Counted from the first letter of the stretch, positions 1 through 12,826 are shown. The stretch: 64,000 bases of DNA from Endomychus coccineus (GCA_958510875.1 OY294068.1:153672388-153736387), one strand, 5' to 3'. Notes: generated by a model from the letters alone, not told the origin. Translations and numbers: made by a program.

Positions 1-38
1 ATATGAATGAAAATATAATACTATTTTACATTTTACAG

Positions 39-106
39 GAAATGTAGCGATGAGAGGCGAGCGACTAGAGTTACTTGTCAATAAAGCAGATAATCTAAAT
101 GCTGGT
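39..106 (+). CDS. Vamp7: Vamp7 internal coding exon (R-SNARE helix)
   Basis: The exon sits between an acceptor (ttttacag, ending at 38) and a donor (gtaagt at 107). In frame it reads NVAMRGERLELLVNKADN and then LNAG. This matches the middle of the VAMP7 SNARE helix, where RGERLELL and a following NL are hallmarks. The first two bases complete a codon begun upstream of the window, and the exon ends on a codon boundary. VAMP7 is a longin-type R-SNARE that drives fusion of late endosomes, lysosomes and secretory vesicles by zippering with Q-SNAREs. The longin domain must lie upstream of the window. The next exon, at 8241, continues in phase 0. Confidence 0.88.
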
Positions 107-579
107 GTAAGTAAACTAATCGTAGTTATCAGTTTAAAATGCACAACCAATACCATTACTGCATGCGTGCCGGATATTAGTTAAAGAAGAAGCGTAAGTG
201 TCGTTATATCTTATTCGTCTCGTACCGCTTATTCATATGAGTATCGGTGATGACAGATAAAAGGGAGGTGTGTCGCAAAGTCCGAATACGAATTGGGTGT
301 AATTATGGCATAACTGGAACAAGGGCCAATTTCGTTTTTCTGAACTATGGTTCCAGCTGACAGCCAAAGATTTTATCTAATAGAAAATTTGGGAGATACT
401 TAAGTTAAACTTAAGTTGGAGGTGAGTAAGCGGATGACACGGCCGAATAACGAAAGTTCAAAAAAGAATTTTTTCGCGAATCTACTTACAAATTAATGGC
501 CAGGTAGAAAGCATATTCCAGAGAAAAAAACGAAGAAAAAGGTTTGTGTTCTCTGATACCAAAGGATGCTAAGTTTTTT

Positions 580-3330
580 TTATAAAAAGATTGATGTGAC
601 TATTGAGGATGAATTATTTTGAGTTGATGGGCAACCAGATTTTGACATCGAAGATTTTAGTCTGCTTTGTGGCAAATTTTGATAGTTGATATAACTGCAG
701 GTGTCAGTATAAGGCAAGGTTATGTTATAGTGGAAATAATTTCTAAAGTCAACCTGGCAACAGATGTCAGTATATAACATAGACATAGACCGACCATCTA
801 AATATATATCTTTGGAAAAGGGAGAGATCGGGTTCACTTTTCTACGATGTTCTAGAGAGGTCAATGAATTCGTAAGTGTGACATCATCAATCAGACGGTA
901 GAATCCAAGAGCTTTAGCGTATGTTTGGGAGTCGAACATGTGAATAGTACTCCTGGACAGATTGAATATGTGCCTTGTAGATTATTTGGACCTGCTGGGA
1001 TGTAAAGTAGCTCTTGGTACGGAATAGAAAACGAAGTTTATGTGAAGCAGTTTTAGCAATGGACCTCACATGATCAGCCCAGGAGATAGTGCTGTTGGGG
1101 GTGATGCCAAGTATGGATATGAAAGACTTCATAAAAATAGTTGTACCTGACATCATCATATTAGAGATTGTGGGATCCGCCTTCCTGCAGAAGACGCAAG
1201 CTTGAGTTTTGGTTCCAATAAACTACTACATTATCAGATCCACATTTTAAAATCATTACCAGATCTCCATTAATTGCGTCAACCTGTCTCTGTCTCGCTC
1301 ATCTAGCTTCATTGGATGGTATAGGGGCTATAGATGAGAAGGCGGTATAAAGTGTACTGTCATCTGCAAACCTGTGGACGGGATAGGTGTCACTTCCAGT
1401 AGATCGTTTATATGAAGCAGAAACAAAGTTGGTGCCAAGATGGATCTCTGTGGAATACTAGCGTTGGCAGTCATTCCATCTTAGGATACTCCGCCAACCA
1501 CCACATGGAGTGATCTTTCTGAGAAAAAACTCGATAATAAGCGACAATGTTGAGGCGGGAAGTTTCCCAAGAAGGCTTTGCTGCCAGACTCGGTCAAATA
1601 CTTTGGAGATATCCTATGATACAGCTAGAGATTCCCCATGTCTTTCAATATATTTCTGCCTTATATGTGTTACGTAGGCAAGAAGGTCTCCTGTTGATCT
1701 CTGCTGGCAGAAGCCATATTGCCATCGTTCACGATTTTGGAGCTCTCTAGGTATTGGATGAGCTCGATGTTGATTCTTGCTCCATCATTGAGATCACAGA
1801 CAGTAGTGCAAAGGGTCTATAATTATTAGGGATGATCTTTCTTTTTCTGGGTTGAACTCTAACTGTCTTCCAACTGGAAGGAATGACACCAAGTTTGTAT
1901 GAAAGGTTATACAACCTGCAGAAAGTGGTGTTAATTCAGGCGCACATTCCTTGGTGGAATTCCGTCTGGCCCCCTTAGTTTTTTTGGTATTGAGATCATG
2001 CAAAATGCGCCTAATTGTGCCCTGACGAAAGACGATTTCAGGCATATGGCTATCGATGGCAGTCATATTAGGAGCGTCCTTCCCTTGTGGATCCAAAGTG
2101 GAATTTGTTGCAACCATTCCAGCAGAAAGGTTGCCTTTTGCTTGTGGTATAGTAGCCAGTGTGCCATCGTTTTTGGTTAGGGGAGGGAATGAACTGGAAG
2201 TGAAATATCTACCAATTGCTTTGGCGAAAGTCAAAAATGAACGGGGGCCATCCGGCCAATCGACAAACTTTGCACATATTACGGGCTTCAATATATTCTG
2301 GTTTGGTATGCAGGCATGGGTTACCACGTTTGTTTTGAAGCGACGGAAAAGATTTTATTGAACCATCGTTCACCAGATGACGGTAATTATTTGGTATGGG
2401 GTATACTTATATTCCTAGCCTGATAACATCCCAGATCTAAGTGGCACATTTCGTTGGGTGATCATATTCAAAACATACGCTTCTCCAAGAAAACTCGGAG
2501 AAAAATATTGAAGACCATCCCACTCGGCTGAGTTGTATTGTGAAGGTGATGGGTTGGGTCGTGGAGTGATATAGGAACAGGTCCTAGGTATAGCAGTTTC
2601 GCAATGGTGCACGGAACTTTACTTCATAGGGATCTGTATTGTTGGTGAGGAATAAGTCAAGCGTTTTGGCATAAAGATAGTTGTTATTTGGGATCCGTGT
2701 TGGTACACTAATTAACTGCTCGAGACCATAAGTAATGGCCGAGAATTTATATATAAGTAATAATGGCGAAGGCCTCAACCTGTCGCTCTATGTCATCCGT
2801 CTTGTTTGAGAACTTGAGCCAAGCGGAGTTGTGTACGTTGAAATCCCCTATGATGATAATTTCAGCTGCTTGATAGTTCTGCTGAAAGAGGTCAGGTTTC
2901 AGAGAAAGAAATTCAAAGTGTTCACCTTTAGCTGGTTCATTTGGTGATGAATAAAGACAACAGAGAAATTTTGTGTTATTTGTGATTATCTAGCTTGAAC
3001 CACATTACATCGAATTCTTGTGCTTCTAGATTTTCCTCTCGGTGGCATGAGAGAACATTTCTGGAATAGAGACAGATACCTCCTTTGAAATGAGTGTGCA
3101 GCTCGTTGCCAGGGCAGAGCATATAGATCGTGTTGGTGGATGGATTGACCTGCGTCTCAGTTAAGGCCAGTATGTCTGGTTTGTCTTTTTGCAGGTGGCA
3201 ACGAACATCGTTTATGTTTTTGCTAAGACCTCGGATCTACCTTTATATGTTTCAATGTTGAGCCCTCGAGCACCCCTCGCCCGGAAATCCGCATGGAGAG
3301 GTATTTTTATTCCGGAGTATTTTACTATAG
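580..3330 (-). mobile_element. Decayed non-LTR retrotransposon with endonuclease and reverse transcriptase (jockey-like)
   Basis: Read on the minus strand, broken frames give an APE-type endonuclease in about 3250-2600 (pieces such as KPDILALTETQVNPSTN and FKGGICLYSRNVLSCH). An RT follows: a PQRSILAPTLFLLHINDLL motif near 1430, a degraded catalytic box near 1370, then the thumb and C-terminal part at 1160-580 (ISWADHVRSIAKTASHKLRF). Many stops and frameshifts show it is dead. It lies antisense in the Vamp7 intron. Two further fragments of the same family occur at about 16400-16905 (plus) and 34660-34900 (minus). The jockey/CR1 group is my reading of the endonuclease-then-RT order and general motif style; the exact clade is not established. 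Confidence 0.75.
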
Positions 3331-3911
3331 GATGCTTACATTAGTATTTTCATGAAACACCTGGAATGGATAAAATGTCGGTTTGGTTATTGGATTGTCC
3401 ACTTCATAGCATATTTGTCGATGTGTTTTACCGGGCGATGAGGAAAACATCTACCACCTATGGTTATCCTTTTAGGCGCATTTTACGACAGGCAGGATTT
3501 ACCATGGGCAAATTCTTAGCCCGTCCCCATACTTCTCGTCTAAGAAGTACTTCTCGCCCAAGATTGTGTTTCATTAATTAGAAACAGCATGATAACCGTT
3601 TTATTACTGTTTGTAATTTACTCTTTTCTCTAATGTGTCCCTTTATTATTTCGCGTTGTTTCGTAATCTTAGCTTTAGATTTAGTTTATATTTGTACTTG
3701 ATATTGACTGCATCGCAGTTGAAAAGTGCTTTAGATGAGTTATAAGATTTAAGAGGAAGAAGGGTGATAGTGTAAACTAAGTTATATTACATTGCACAGT
3801 TCTACTTATAAGTATATTTTCAACAATGTCCACACTAAGCATTTGAAATGCTTCATAGTTTAATATAGTTTGTTCACGATTTATTACTTGCTGAGATGTC
3901 TAGTTATAGAC
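3331..3911. other. AT-rich intron sequence, no feature recognised
   Basis: A 71-codon open frame at 3366-3581 has no recognisable motif. I see no inverted or tandem repeat here. Confidence 0.4.
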
Positions 3912-4770
3912 CAGTCGCTCAGCGTTTTAAAAACGTTTTTCCGCCATTTGAAAGTTAGGGGTCGATTTATATAGATATTGGGGCACCGAAAAAGACCCTG
4001 ACATTATTGGGGGCCAACTCCCCCCTGCTTTCCCCCAGTTGCGAAAAACTATTTTGAAATTGATTTTTTTTTAATATTTTGAAAAGAACAACTATAATCG
4101 AAAAAAGTTTAGTATGAAAGTTTTAAATTGTTTGTTGGAACCTGCTCGGGTATCAAAGATCTTAGTTGATCTGCATACCCTTAAGGTTATTTTATGCTGC
4201 CACCACTAGGTGTATATAGTTCAGCCCACCTAGAAGCGGTTTCTGACTATGATGCATTGATCCCTTCACAGGGATCGCCTCGAATTTCCATCAATCATAT
4301 CTTTATATCTATTCAAGCGTAACTTCCGAAGGTCGTATTCGCTGGCAGGTGATTAGGAATTACCAGTTAAACTCGTTAATCAAATTAAATGATAAATATA
4401 TATTGAATAAAAGTTAACAAAATTTGATTCATCACGACACAACAAACGATTATAAAACCGGTCAAAAATCTAGAAATGGGAATGATATGAATTTAAAAAT
4501 GTCTAATTTAGGTTCACCCCAAGAGGGAACTCTTGAGAGATTGATCAATGTAAGCTAATTAACACAAACCCTGAACAGTGATCGATTTCGCGCTCGACCA
4601 CGCCGATGATTGATAGATAATATTTAGAATTAAAAAAGGATTCCTCTCTTTCTGGTAACCTGGGGTATGCCTAACGACCTGATACTCTATTATATCCCCT
4701 AAGTGATCTCCGATAAGCGGAATTACAATTAAAACCTCTAACTAGCCGGAATGACTGGAAAGAACATATA

Positions 4771-6366
4771 CAGGGTGTCCTCGAACTGCGTGGCCAAAAT
4801 GAAACCGAAGATTCTTTGATTCGAAAAAAATTTGATGAGCCTTTTTACTTTTGCCTCAAGTGTCTTAATTAGCCGGTAGAGGGCTTCAAAGTTGCAAAAA
4901 TAATTTTGTTTTTTCGGTATAACTTGAGAACGTGATCAAGGACTCTCACAATATTTGGCAGGTGAGTTACTGTCAATAATAGCCGTTTTTGAGAGTGGAG
5001 CACAGAGCCTTAGAGACCATAGAAATTGCTTAAACTTGAGGATGTAATGGGAAAAGTGTCCAGAACTTTTTTGGGTCAATGTAATTCACTCGAATTTTTT
5101 TATGTAGATAGCTTATCTAATTTGAAAACTTTTTTTACTCTTAAAAAATGTTGATAAAATCAAGGGATTAGCTTGAAAAAATTAATTTTCGAGTCTCTGC
5201 AATGTTGGCTTACTAATTTTACTTGATTAAAATACCTTAGTTGCCTTTGCTTTTCTAATGTCATTTTGGCATTTGGAGAATTTATTCTCAAAACTGTCAG
5301 TTTTTACTTTGCGTTCGGTAAATATTTTATAAAATTATGGCTCAAAATTTCACCAACACTGAAATGGTTGATATGTTATTGATTTATGGACTTTGTCGTT
5401 GCAATGGCCAGAGAAGTGTACAAGTTTATAGGGAAAGATATCCGCACCGCAGAATTCCAAATCGACAAACCTTTGCTAATATCGAGAGGCGACTTCGCGA
5501 AACTGGCAGATTTGAAGCAAATCGCAGAGAAACTGGACGCAGACGGACAAGAAGGACGTTAGAGCTCGAAGAATAGATACTGGAAGCAGTTGAAACTGAA
5601 CCTAGGATAAGCACACGACGTTTGGGACTTCGTATTGGAGCCTCAAAATCATTAGTTCATAATGTACTGGAAGAAGAACTGTTGTATTCCTATCATATTA
5701 AAACAGTTCAAGACTTATTGCCCATGGATCCAGGTCATCGGCTAGATTTCTGTCGGTTTATTGTCCAAAGACAAAACGCAAACCCCAATTTTTGTAGAAG
5801 AATTCTGTTCACGGACGAAGCTACTTTCACGAGATGTGGTATTTTTAACCTCCATAATGAACATTTCTATGCTGATGAAAATCCTCATGAAACGGAAGTT
5901 ACACATTTTCAGAATCAAACTAAAATCAATGTTTGGGTTGGAATTGTGGATAACTTTATTATTGGGCCTACCGTTATACCCGATCGATTGAACGGGGAGA
6001 ACTACTTGAACTTTTTGGAACAAAGGCTACCTGAACTGTTGGAAGACTTGCCCTTACACATTCGTCGTGACCTTTGGTTTATGCATGATGGTGCACCTCC
6101 TCATTTCACATTAGCTGTGAGGCGACATTTCAATGCGGAATATCCAGATCGCTGGATAGGTAGAGGACACGATGCACCAGTGAACTGGCCGGCCCGCTCC
6201 TCTGATTTGACGCCCTGCGACTTCTTTCTATGGGGCGCTTTGAAGTCGAAAGTTTATGCAGCTCCAGTAGACACACGGGAGGAATTGTTGCAACGAATTA
6301 ATCAAATTTTTTTCGAATCAAAGAATCTTCGGTTTTATTTTAGCCACGCAGTTCGAGGACATTCTG
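4771..6366 (+). mobile_element. mariner/Tc1-superfamily element, copy 1 (internally deleted)
   Basis: The element starts cagggtgtcctcg at 4771 and ends in the inverted match at 6366. Both ends are flanked by TA (4769-4770 and 6367-6368), the usual target duplication of this superfamily. It is about 1.6 kb, against 2358 bp for the sister copy at 61272-63629. The right end keeps only about 64 bp of the ~600-bp inverted repeat, because a deletion joins transposase codons (ending gaattaatc) directly to the terminal part of the repeat. Confidence 0.88.
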
Positions 6367-6380
6367 TATCAACAAAATAA
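5337..6380 (+). pseudogene. mariner-like transposase, interrupted by a stop and 3'-truncated
   Basis: The frame starts MAQNFTNTEMVDMLL, an HTH-bearing N-terminus seen in many insect transposases. It is closed by TAG at 5574-5576, where the 61.8 kb copy has GAG. The same frame then continues to 6380. Three acidic positions of a DDE domain are visible: D in FTDEATFTR, D in MHDGAPPH, and D in ARSSDLTPCDFF, with 38 residues between the last two. The last ~20 residues are inverted-repeat sequence read through after the deletion, not native protein. One nonsense change plus loss of the C-terminus make this a pseudogene. The enzyme would have cut and joined the terminal repeats. Confidence 0.85.
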
Positions 6381-8240
6381 ACATTGGCGGTCGGAGCGTG
6401 AACTGAAGGTTAAATAACCACATTATATTATATCGCCGATTCAGAGGTTGAAGTCAATATAACAATTGTTCCTTGGCAATCAAAATACACTTACCCTGTT
6501 GGTCTAATATCACAATTCCCTCTCGAAGCCCTTGTATAAATATGGCACAGAAAACTTACGCACTCGAGTTCTACGTCGGATTAAATTATTGATGTTATGG
6601 AATTATCACAAAATGATTTTAAGGGAACAAACACTTTCCGCGAAACGCGAAAGTCGCGAACAAGTCCAGCGCTGCTTCAGCCCTAGGAATACATAACCCT
6701 TGTTGCACAAATCCTACATTTAATTTTGCTACACAACTGAGTTCTAACTATGAGCCAATTCAATGCTCCAAACTACCCCTACGCAATCTACCTACAGCTC
6801 CAGGTTTGTTTCTTTTACAATACTACAAGCAAAATTTAACGTAGGTTGAATTTAAATAATTTCTTTGTTCACTTATATGAACACAAATTGATAAATTAAT
6901 TTAATCTTTATACATTTCTTGAATTTAATTCATTACAATCTTGACAAACAGGATATTAATTGATTTCAAAAAATATGATCTTTTAACACAAATTAATCTG
7001 GATTAAGGTTCTACATGACTTAACTGGAAAATGACTTTATTACTTTATAGAAACATTATCTCAATAACAATAAAAAGAAAATGTTTAAATTATTTTCAGT
7101 ATGGAATCTAAATAAAATATATGACTTGAATTACCGAGCGAGTAGGTGTTGAAGGACTCTGCTTTTTTCTCAAAGTAATTAGTTTTTATGCATGTTTAAT
7201 TTAGAATACCGGGAGCAAAACCCGGTTATAAAAACGACCTATAGGAATCGGACTAGGCGCATGACAGCTCTTTTCAACTCCACGTGGACTTCTTCTGAGT
7301 CAGGAAAAAATACCACATGCCTCGTACTGTGCTACGTTTGCTAAACATGATTCCTGGCTGGCCTAGAAGTCGGTGCCCCGGAAAGAAGGTTCGGATAACA
7401 AACGTCTCTAGACATATCGTATGTTCTAACTATCAAAATATAATAATTTTTAATACCTCAATTCGAATTAAATTGGATTATTACATTTCGTACTAAACTT
7501 TTTTCGATTACAGTTGTTCTTTTCAAAATATTGAAAAAAAACACTCAATTTCAAAACAGTTTTTCGCAACTGGGGCGAGCAGGGGGGAGTTGGCCCCCGA
7601 AAAATGTCAGGGTCGTTTTTGAATTGGGAAAAAACGTTTTTAAAACGCTGAGCGACTGACTTATTACATGGGAAGTCCAAAGTGTGTGGCTTTCAAAGAT
7701 TCTCGTAGAAATTTGAGGAATTCTAGGGTGTTGAAACTTTGAAACACAATTCTTGAGTCAACTACCAGGCTTGATGTAATGCTTAATCGTGATAATGCTA
7801 TTTTCTTTTGGGTTATATTCAACTATTTCGAATGCATTCACGGTTTGCGTTTTAAATACTTATTTTAGAAGGTTGGATAACCTCCCTAATATTCTGACGT
7901 TTTCACTTTCATGAATATCTTTTTTGTTGTCAGACCGGAGTGTTCAAGCGCCAGTTGGTTGGAATACTTTCCCAAAATTTCCCTTCGCTTTTGATACGGT
8001 TATTATCAAAAGAACCGCCGGGCGGAACGTATTTAGTATATCCTACGCGAGAAGGTTGGAGTTTTTGTATGCACTGTCTCTTAAACTGAAAGGCAGGGTT
8101 ACACTTCTTCATTAGCTATTCATTCAATTTATAAGTGAATTTTAGGTTGAAATAAGTAATTCGGTTTTATTGTACTCAAAAGTATGTTTATTCTAATAAT
8201 TATTATTTTATCGTCTAATATTTATAATTATCTCTTTCAG

Positions 8241-8405
8241 AGTGTTACTTTTAGAAAAACAAGCCGCAACCTAGCTAGATCGATGTTCTGGAAAAATGTT
8301 AAATTGTATATGATATTAGGTGCTGTTGGAATTGTGATTATCTATTTTATTGTGTGTATGTCATGTGGAGGATTATTGTGGCAAAGCTGTGTTAATAAGA
8401 AGTAA
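8241..8405 (+). CDS. Vamp7: Vamp7 last coding exon (end of SNARE helix and membrane anchor)
   Basis: The exon follows tctctttcag and reads SVTFRKTSRNLARSMFWKNV, then a hydrophobic anchor of about 20 residues (MILGAVGIVIIYFIVCM), then SCGGLLWQSCVNKK and a stop at 8403-8405. The TSRNLAR motif and the short luminal tail CGGxxWxSCxxK are diagnostic of VAMP7. Joined to exon 39-106 the frame is continuous (NAG-SVTF). The protein is tail-anchored, with the SNARE helix in the cytosol. An AATAAA at 8793-8798 is a plausible polyadenylation signal. Confidence 0.92.
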   Translation, partial: SVTFRKTSRNLARSMFWKNVKLYMILGAVGIVIIYFIVCMSCGGLLWQSCVNKK

Positions 8406-9839
8406 AAATATTTGCTATATTAAGTAAGCAGAGTTTTATATGTGTCAATTTCGTATCATTCACCATTTACCTCACGGTTTCAATTTGTATTGTTTATAGT
8501 TATCCAGAAAAAACCTACTTAAGCTTATGGTTGGCAACTAATTTGTTCCTCAGTTGTCATTTTAATGTGTAGTTCTTAAGAAAAATTAGAAAAATCATGA
8601 GTCTATCATCCAAATATCTTCCTGTTCTTATTATTTGAGAACTGAAAGTATTATGCACCAGTTTTCTTTTATTTCTTGCATATTTTATTAAAAATATTTA
8701 ATGTAGGCCTGAATTATGGATGGAAGATACTCAAGAAATCATTGATGTGAAAAAATCCCTTATCATTCTTTTGAGGAAAGTGCTTGTAGAATAATAAATA
8801 ATGACTGACTGCAAAAAAGAGGTAAAAAACCTTTGCTACTGATTTTTGATAATATATCTGGAATGGAGGAAGTTTATCATCCATAAAATGGATATAAAGT
8901 TATGGTTTGAAAATTAACTTGCTTTGATACCTACCAGTTTCATAAAATACTCAATTTTTCAATCAAATCCCCTAAAACCCGATCACACCTTTTCAAGACT
9001 TCTTCAGTTTCATGATTCGTTCTCGTAAGTGGGCTTCTTCTCTTTGACACAAATTTCTCTCCCGTCAGGAAACTTTGAGTCGTGAACAAATTCTAATCGA
9101 GGAATATTGGTAATGCTGTAACTGTACATCAGTTCAACCAAATAACATGGCTAGCGTGCACACATTTTTATTGGTCATTCCAGAAGGTTTATCTGCGAGC
9201 GTTGTCTTTAATTTCTCCTGAAGTGCTGAAGAATCTGTAGTCAGTGATGGTTTCCTCTTCTCAATGTAAGTAATCAAAATAATTCCGGTCGTTAACAAAA
9301 AATTGACATTATCACGTCCAACTTTTTGTTATTGGTGTTTAGTTTTCGTGGTATGCTGGTGAATCTACGTTCAAGCCGTGGTTGTAAAACGCAAATTGAA
9401 TCGCATCGAATTCTAATTTTTGTCATTTTGCACTCTTAGTAGGAACTTTTGAATCAATTGTCAATCAGCAACGAATCTGTAAATTTGAGACCTCATGTAC
9501 AATAATTGTTGACGGCGCCCTCTACGAGTATACGGGATAAGTTAATTTTCAAATCAGCCTTGTAGTAATTAAGTAAAAACCAAATACTTGATGTAATCAA
9601 TACTCTTCTGGGAAGTAAACTACTGAAACTGAACATATTGCGCTTATATGGAATTATGAATATAACTAATCTCATATTCATCGATGGTAGTGTTGATTAT
9701 GAGCACTAACAACTGAATGTTCAGATAACACATTTTATAATACATTCATTCTCTTTGTAGATTTTGTTCAAATCTTTTTCTTAGCAAACACAATATGGGG
9801 ATTTTAGTCATGAAAGAAAAATTACAAACCTTTCAGAAC
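8406..9839 (+). other. Vamp7 3' UTR and intergenic sequence
   Basis: The 3' UTR probably runs to just past the AATAAA at 8793. Beyond it the sequence is unremarkable AT-rich DNA. I recognise no further gene. Confidence 0.4.
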
Positions 9840-10700
9840 AAATTTTATTTCAAACACAAGCTATTTATGGGGTGAGTTCAACAAAAGACTACTAAATATT
9901 TTGCACTCCTTGAATCTTGGCCTTTAGTGCTGTAATCGTCCGCTGGGGCTGTTTCTTAACGACACAGTATTTGTATGACATTTAGGTTGGGGTTGCTTGA
10001 CAGCCAAGCCATTTGATTTGTTGCCAACCCATTTTTGGTAGTTTTGCCCAATGGACACGACTTTCCATGAAATTTCTAGCAACTCCATCGCACTTGCCAT
10101 GCCAGTAAGTAGCTTTCCAAGATCCCTAGATATTTTTCAGCATTCTTGACACCATTCACAATCTGTAGCCTGTCTATACCATTATAGCCATACATCTTGA
10201 AATCATAACTCCCTTTGGAAATTTCACGGTACGCTTGTTCAATGCAGTCTTTGTAGAATGCTTAAGAGTTTGTTCTAAAGTCTAGTTTTCGAAAATTACC
10301 AACACAAACATCAATTTTTGATACATCTCTTAAAATTACTTTAGCTTATTCTTCTTTGGTCCATTTTACTTTGGATTTTGCCCGGATAAGGCTGATTAAT
10401 GTAATTTGTGTTTGCCTTGCAACATTCTGTGACACATACATCTGCTTCTTTTTTGTTGCCTGCAAATTTCAGCAAGAAATCTTCGTTTTTGTTTCTGTCA
10501 CAACCCTTGCTCGCCCAGAACTTTAACCTCGAACGTCAAGGTTTCCCGTTTCTCCATATACTTTTATTATCTCCTCAATGGTCGATTTTGACGTATTAAG
10601 ATCATCTGCTTTTTTGTTATCATTGATTTATCCCTAGCGTATTGCCGAACTATAATTTCACGAACTTTCTTATTTGTTGGGACTACAAGTCATTATGTTC
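9840..10700 (-). mobile_element. Decayed Tc1-like transposase
   Basis: On the minus strand, fragmented frames read as a Tc1-family transposase in the right order: an HTH-like start near 10680 (KVREIIVRQYARD), FPKGVMI near 10210, TYWHGKCDGVARNFMES near 10100, and MAWLSSNPNLNVIQILC near 10000. The last corresponds to the WPSQSPDLNPIENLW block of live relatives, with the catalytic acidic residue lost. Stops and frameshifts occur throughout. No clear terminal repeats were found. Confidence 0.68.
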
Positions 10701-12113
10701 AGAAATGTGCTGTTGCTAATGTCATAAAAATAAATTTACCTACTCATACAGCATCAGTTGGAAATTAATTTTTCCCTTGTACGTACTGAATAGATTAGTA
10801 GTTATCAAATTACTACTACTACTTTCAGCTATTTGCCTCAATAATTATGTTTATATTGAGTCAAATGTAATCAACATAATTTTGATTAAAAATTATCATA
10901 GAAAGCCCGAACATTTAGTTGTTAGGACTATTGTTATTACTAATTAAGTGTCAGCTTATAGTTGTCATCTGCTAATGTGATATTTATAGCAACTGATTTC
11001 ATGTAAACGCTCTAAAATATATAATATATATATAATATCTTTTTCATCGTAGTGAACTATAATTTACTCTACAATAAACATACTTTTAATAATTTTTCCA
11101 TTATTAATTATCAATTATCGTACATAATGAAAATAATATTGGAAGTGATTCGTTAAATATATATTGAGTAGTTTCATAGTTTATATATTAAATAGATACC
11201 AATTATGTACATAATTTATGTTTTACTAGAATAAGTGATTTTCTGTTTACAATAAAGGCATTAAGGTGCATTTTACGTTTGATGTATATTTATTTTATTT
11301 TATTTTATAATAAAAGTATGTTACGATATGTGCTGTATCTGTTTTTTAGTCAAAATTAGAGCGCCAGTGCAATTCTTCTCTGACCTAATCATATGGAGTC
11401 AGCGAAACTTTAATGTCCTTGAAAATCGCGCAATTACTTCGAACTCGATTTTTTCAATGGGAAAGTAAAGCTCAAAATTCTTGCTTGTCATTTTGACGAA
11501 GCCTCGTGCAATTTTAATTTAACCTACAATAACTGAGTAAAATTCAATTTTAACCTATTTCAACTAACTTTCCACCATCAGCATCTAAAACAAGAAACCT
11601 TACAACATATTATCTTTTTTTGGATATTGTCAAAAAATTTCCAATGGAAGAGAATACCTATTCAATTTTAAGGTAAGAAGCCCGATCAAACGGTAGAGTG
11701 TAAGTATTAAGTTTGCCAAACGTCTTTTTTTTTTGGAAAGGACTGGACCGTCTTCTTTTAAAGAAATGTCCCTTTTACTTTTTTAGTCTGATTTGTCCTT
11801 TTCAATTCAGAACTTTCATAATCATAGGGAACGTTCTTTGGCTGCATTTGGTCAAAATTTTGTTGAAACCTGCCAAGCAGAGAGCAAGGAAGAGTTACGA
11901 AAAAATTTAAAATGGTTTCAAAATAATTTTTATCGAAACTAATAAAAACTTGAAAACAGTAATAGAATTGAAATGGAGTCAAAGATTTTAACGGTCCATA
12001 GATATTTAGAAAAGTGGTATGTGAAATAAAATTAAAAGAATACCATATTCTTATTCTATTTGGATTTTGAAAACAAACAGGTAATCCAAATTTAAACATA
12101 AATATGAACCTGG
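10701..12113. other. AT-rich intergenic DNA, nothing recognised
   Basis: There are short A/T runs and no convincing coding frame. The antisense frame at 11758-12201 has no motif that I recognise. Confidence 0.4.
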
Positions 12114-12820
12114 TCAGGGCCGGATTCAAGGGGGCAGGCTGGCAGCTGCCCGGGGCTCCCACAACAGAAGGGCCGGCACACATAAAATATAATCCGCACA
12201 TTTAGAGTATCATTTTTATATTATACAAACCTAACACATTTTAATTCAAATTCTATCGATAGGAAGCGACAACGGAATGTTAGGCTAACTCCACTGGATT
12301 ATGGAAAGGCCCGAGAGGCTGAAATGACACCATCAGAGAAATTTAGAACATAGTTCAATTCACTACCTCTTTAAGTAAGAGGGTTTCTGCATATGAAGCC
12401 ATTTATTCTAATTTTGGATTTCTACATCATTTGGAAAATTCGACTCCCAATGAAGTTGAAGCTCACTCACTAAAACTTGTTAGAATTTATAACAATGATT
12501 TCGATGAGAACCTAGGTTTCGAACTAGCACAATTTGTTGAATTTTTCAGTACATTTAAAGAGGAAATCGGCTTATCGGGCTTATCAAATGTAAGCAAAGA
12601 ACTTCAAATAAACCGGCTGCTAAAAGAAAAGATAGTAGATGATGGTGCGTTTCCAAACGATGAGGTGACACTTCGTTTATATTCAGTTCTGATCTGATGC
12701 TAACTAACTGCAGTGGAGAGAGATCGTTTCCAAAGCTCAAGTTAATTAAAATTGACTTCGGTCTACGGATGTCGAAAGCGTTTGAATCATCTATTTATAA
12801 TGAGCATTGAACACTATGTT
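12114..12820 (+). mobile_element. hAT transposon remnant (ZMYM/ZBED-like) with C-terminal dimerisation segment
   Basis: The 5' end at about 12114 (cagggccggattc, followed by a GC-rich block) resembles ends of ZMYM/ZBED-type hAT elements. From about 12365 the plus strand encodes KRVSAYEAIYSNFGFLHHL and then the 12431-12697 frame. After a frameshift near 12690 comes LTNCSGERSFPKLKLIK, the typical hAT C-terminal dimerisation motif. Most of the transposase is missing between the 5' end and this segment. The element is a relic. Confidence 0.7.
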
Positions 12821-12826
12821 GCAATA

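Larger units (their letters stand above)
3912..7658. mobile_element. Unclassified DNA element with ~190-bp terminal inverted repeats, host to a nested mariner
   Basis: The left end begins cagtcgctcagcgtttt at 3912. The right end is its reverse complement and finishes at 7658. Similarity between the arms covers about 190 bp, including a GC-rich block (ccaactcccccctgc) and an A/T run ending in cgaaaaaagtttagta. The interior (4130-4770 and 6370-7450) has no ORF with recognisable motifs. A mariner-like element (4771-6366) interrupts it. I could not find a clear target-site duplication. It may be a non-autonomous derivative of a larger DNA transposon. The superfamily is unknown to me. Confidence 0.6.
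107..8240 (+). other. Last intron of Vamp7, filled with transposons
   Basis: This 8.1 kb GT-AG intron runs from gtaagt at 107 to tctctttcag at 8240. It holds a decayed non-LTR element (580-3330, minus strand) and an inverted-repeat element (3912-7658) with a mariner-like copy inside it. I recognise nothing in 107-579, 3331-3911 or 7659-8240. The latter two are plain AT-rich sequence. Confidence 0.8.

Noticed and set aside
5742..6023. Antisense and alternate frames in the mariner transposase, also at 62245-62526
   Set aside because: Overlap the conserved DDE domain on the other strand; they recur in both copies only because the copies are homologous.
7468..7680. 70-codon antisense frame
   Set aside because: It is inside the right terminal inverted repeat of the 3912-7658 element.
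8184..8240. ORF start upstream of the Vamp7 last exon (ATG at 8184)
   Set aside because: The sequence before the acceptor at 8240 is intronic; the VAMP7 homology begins exactly after the AG.
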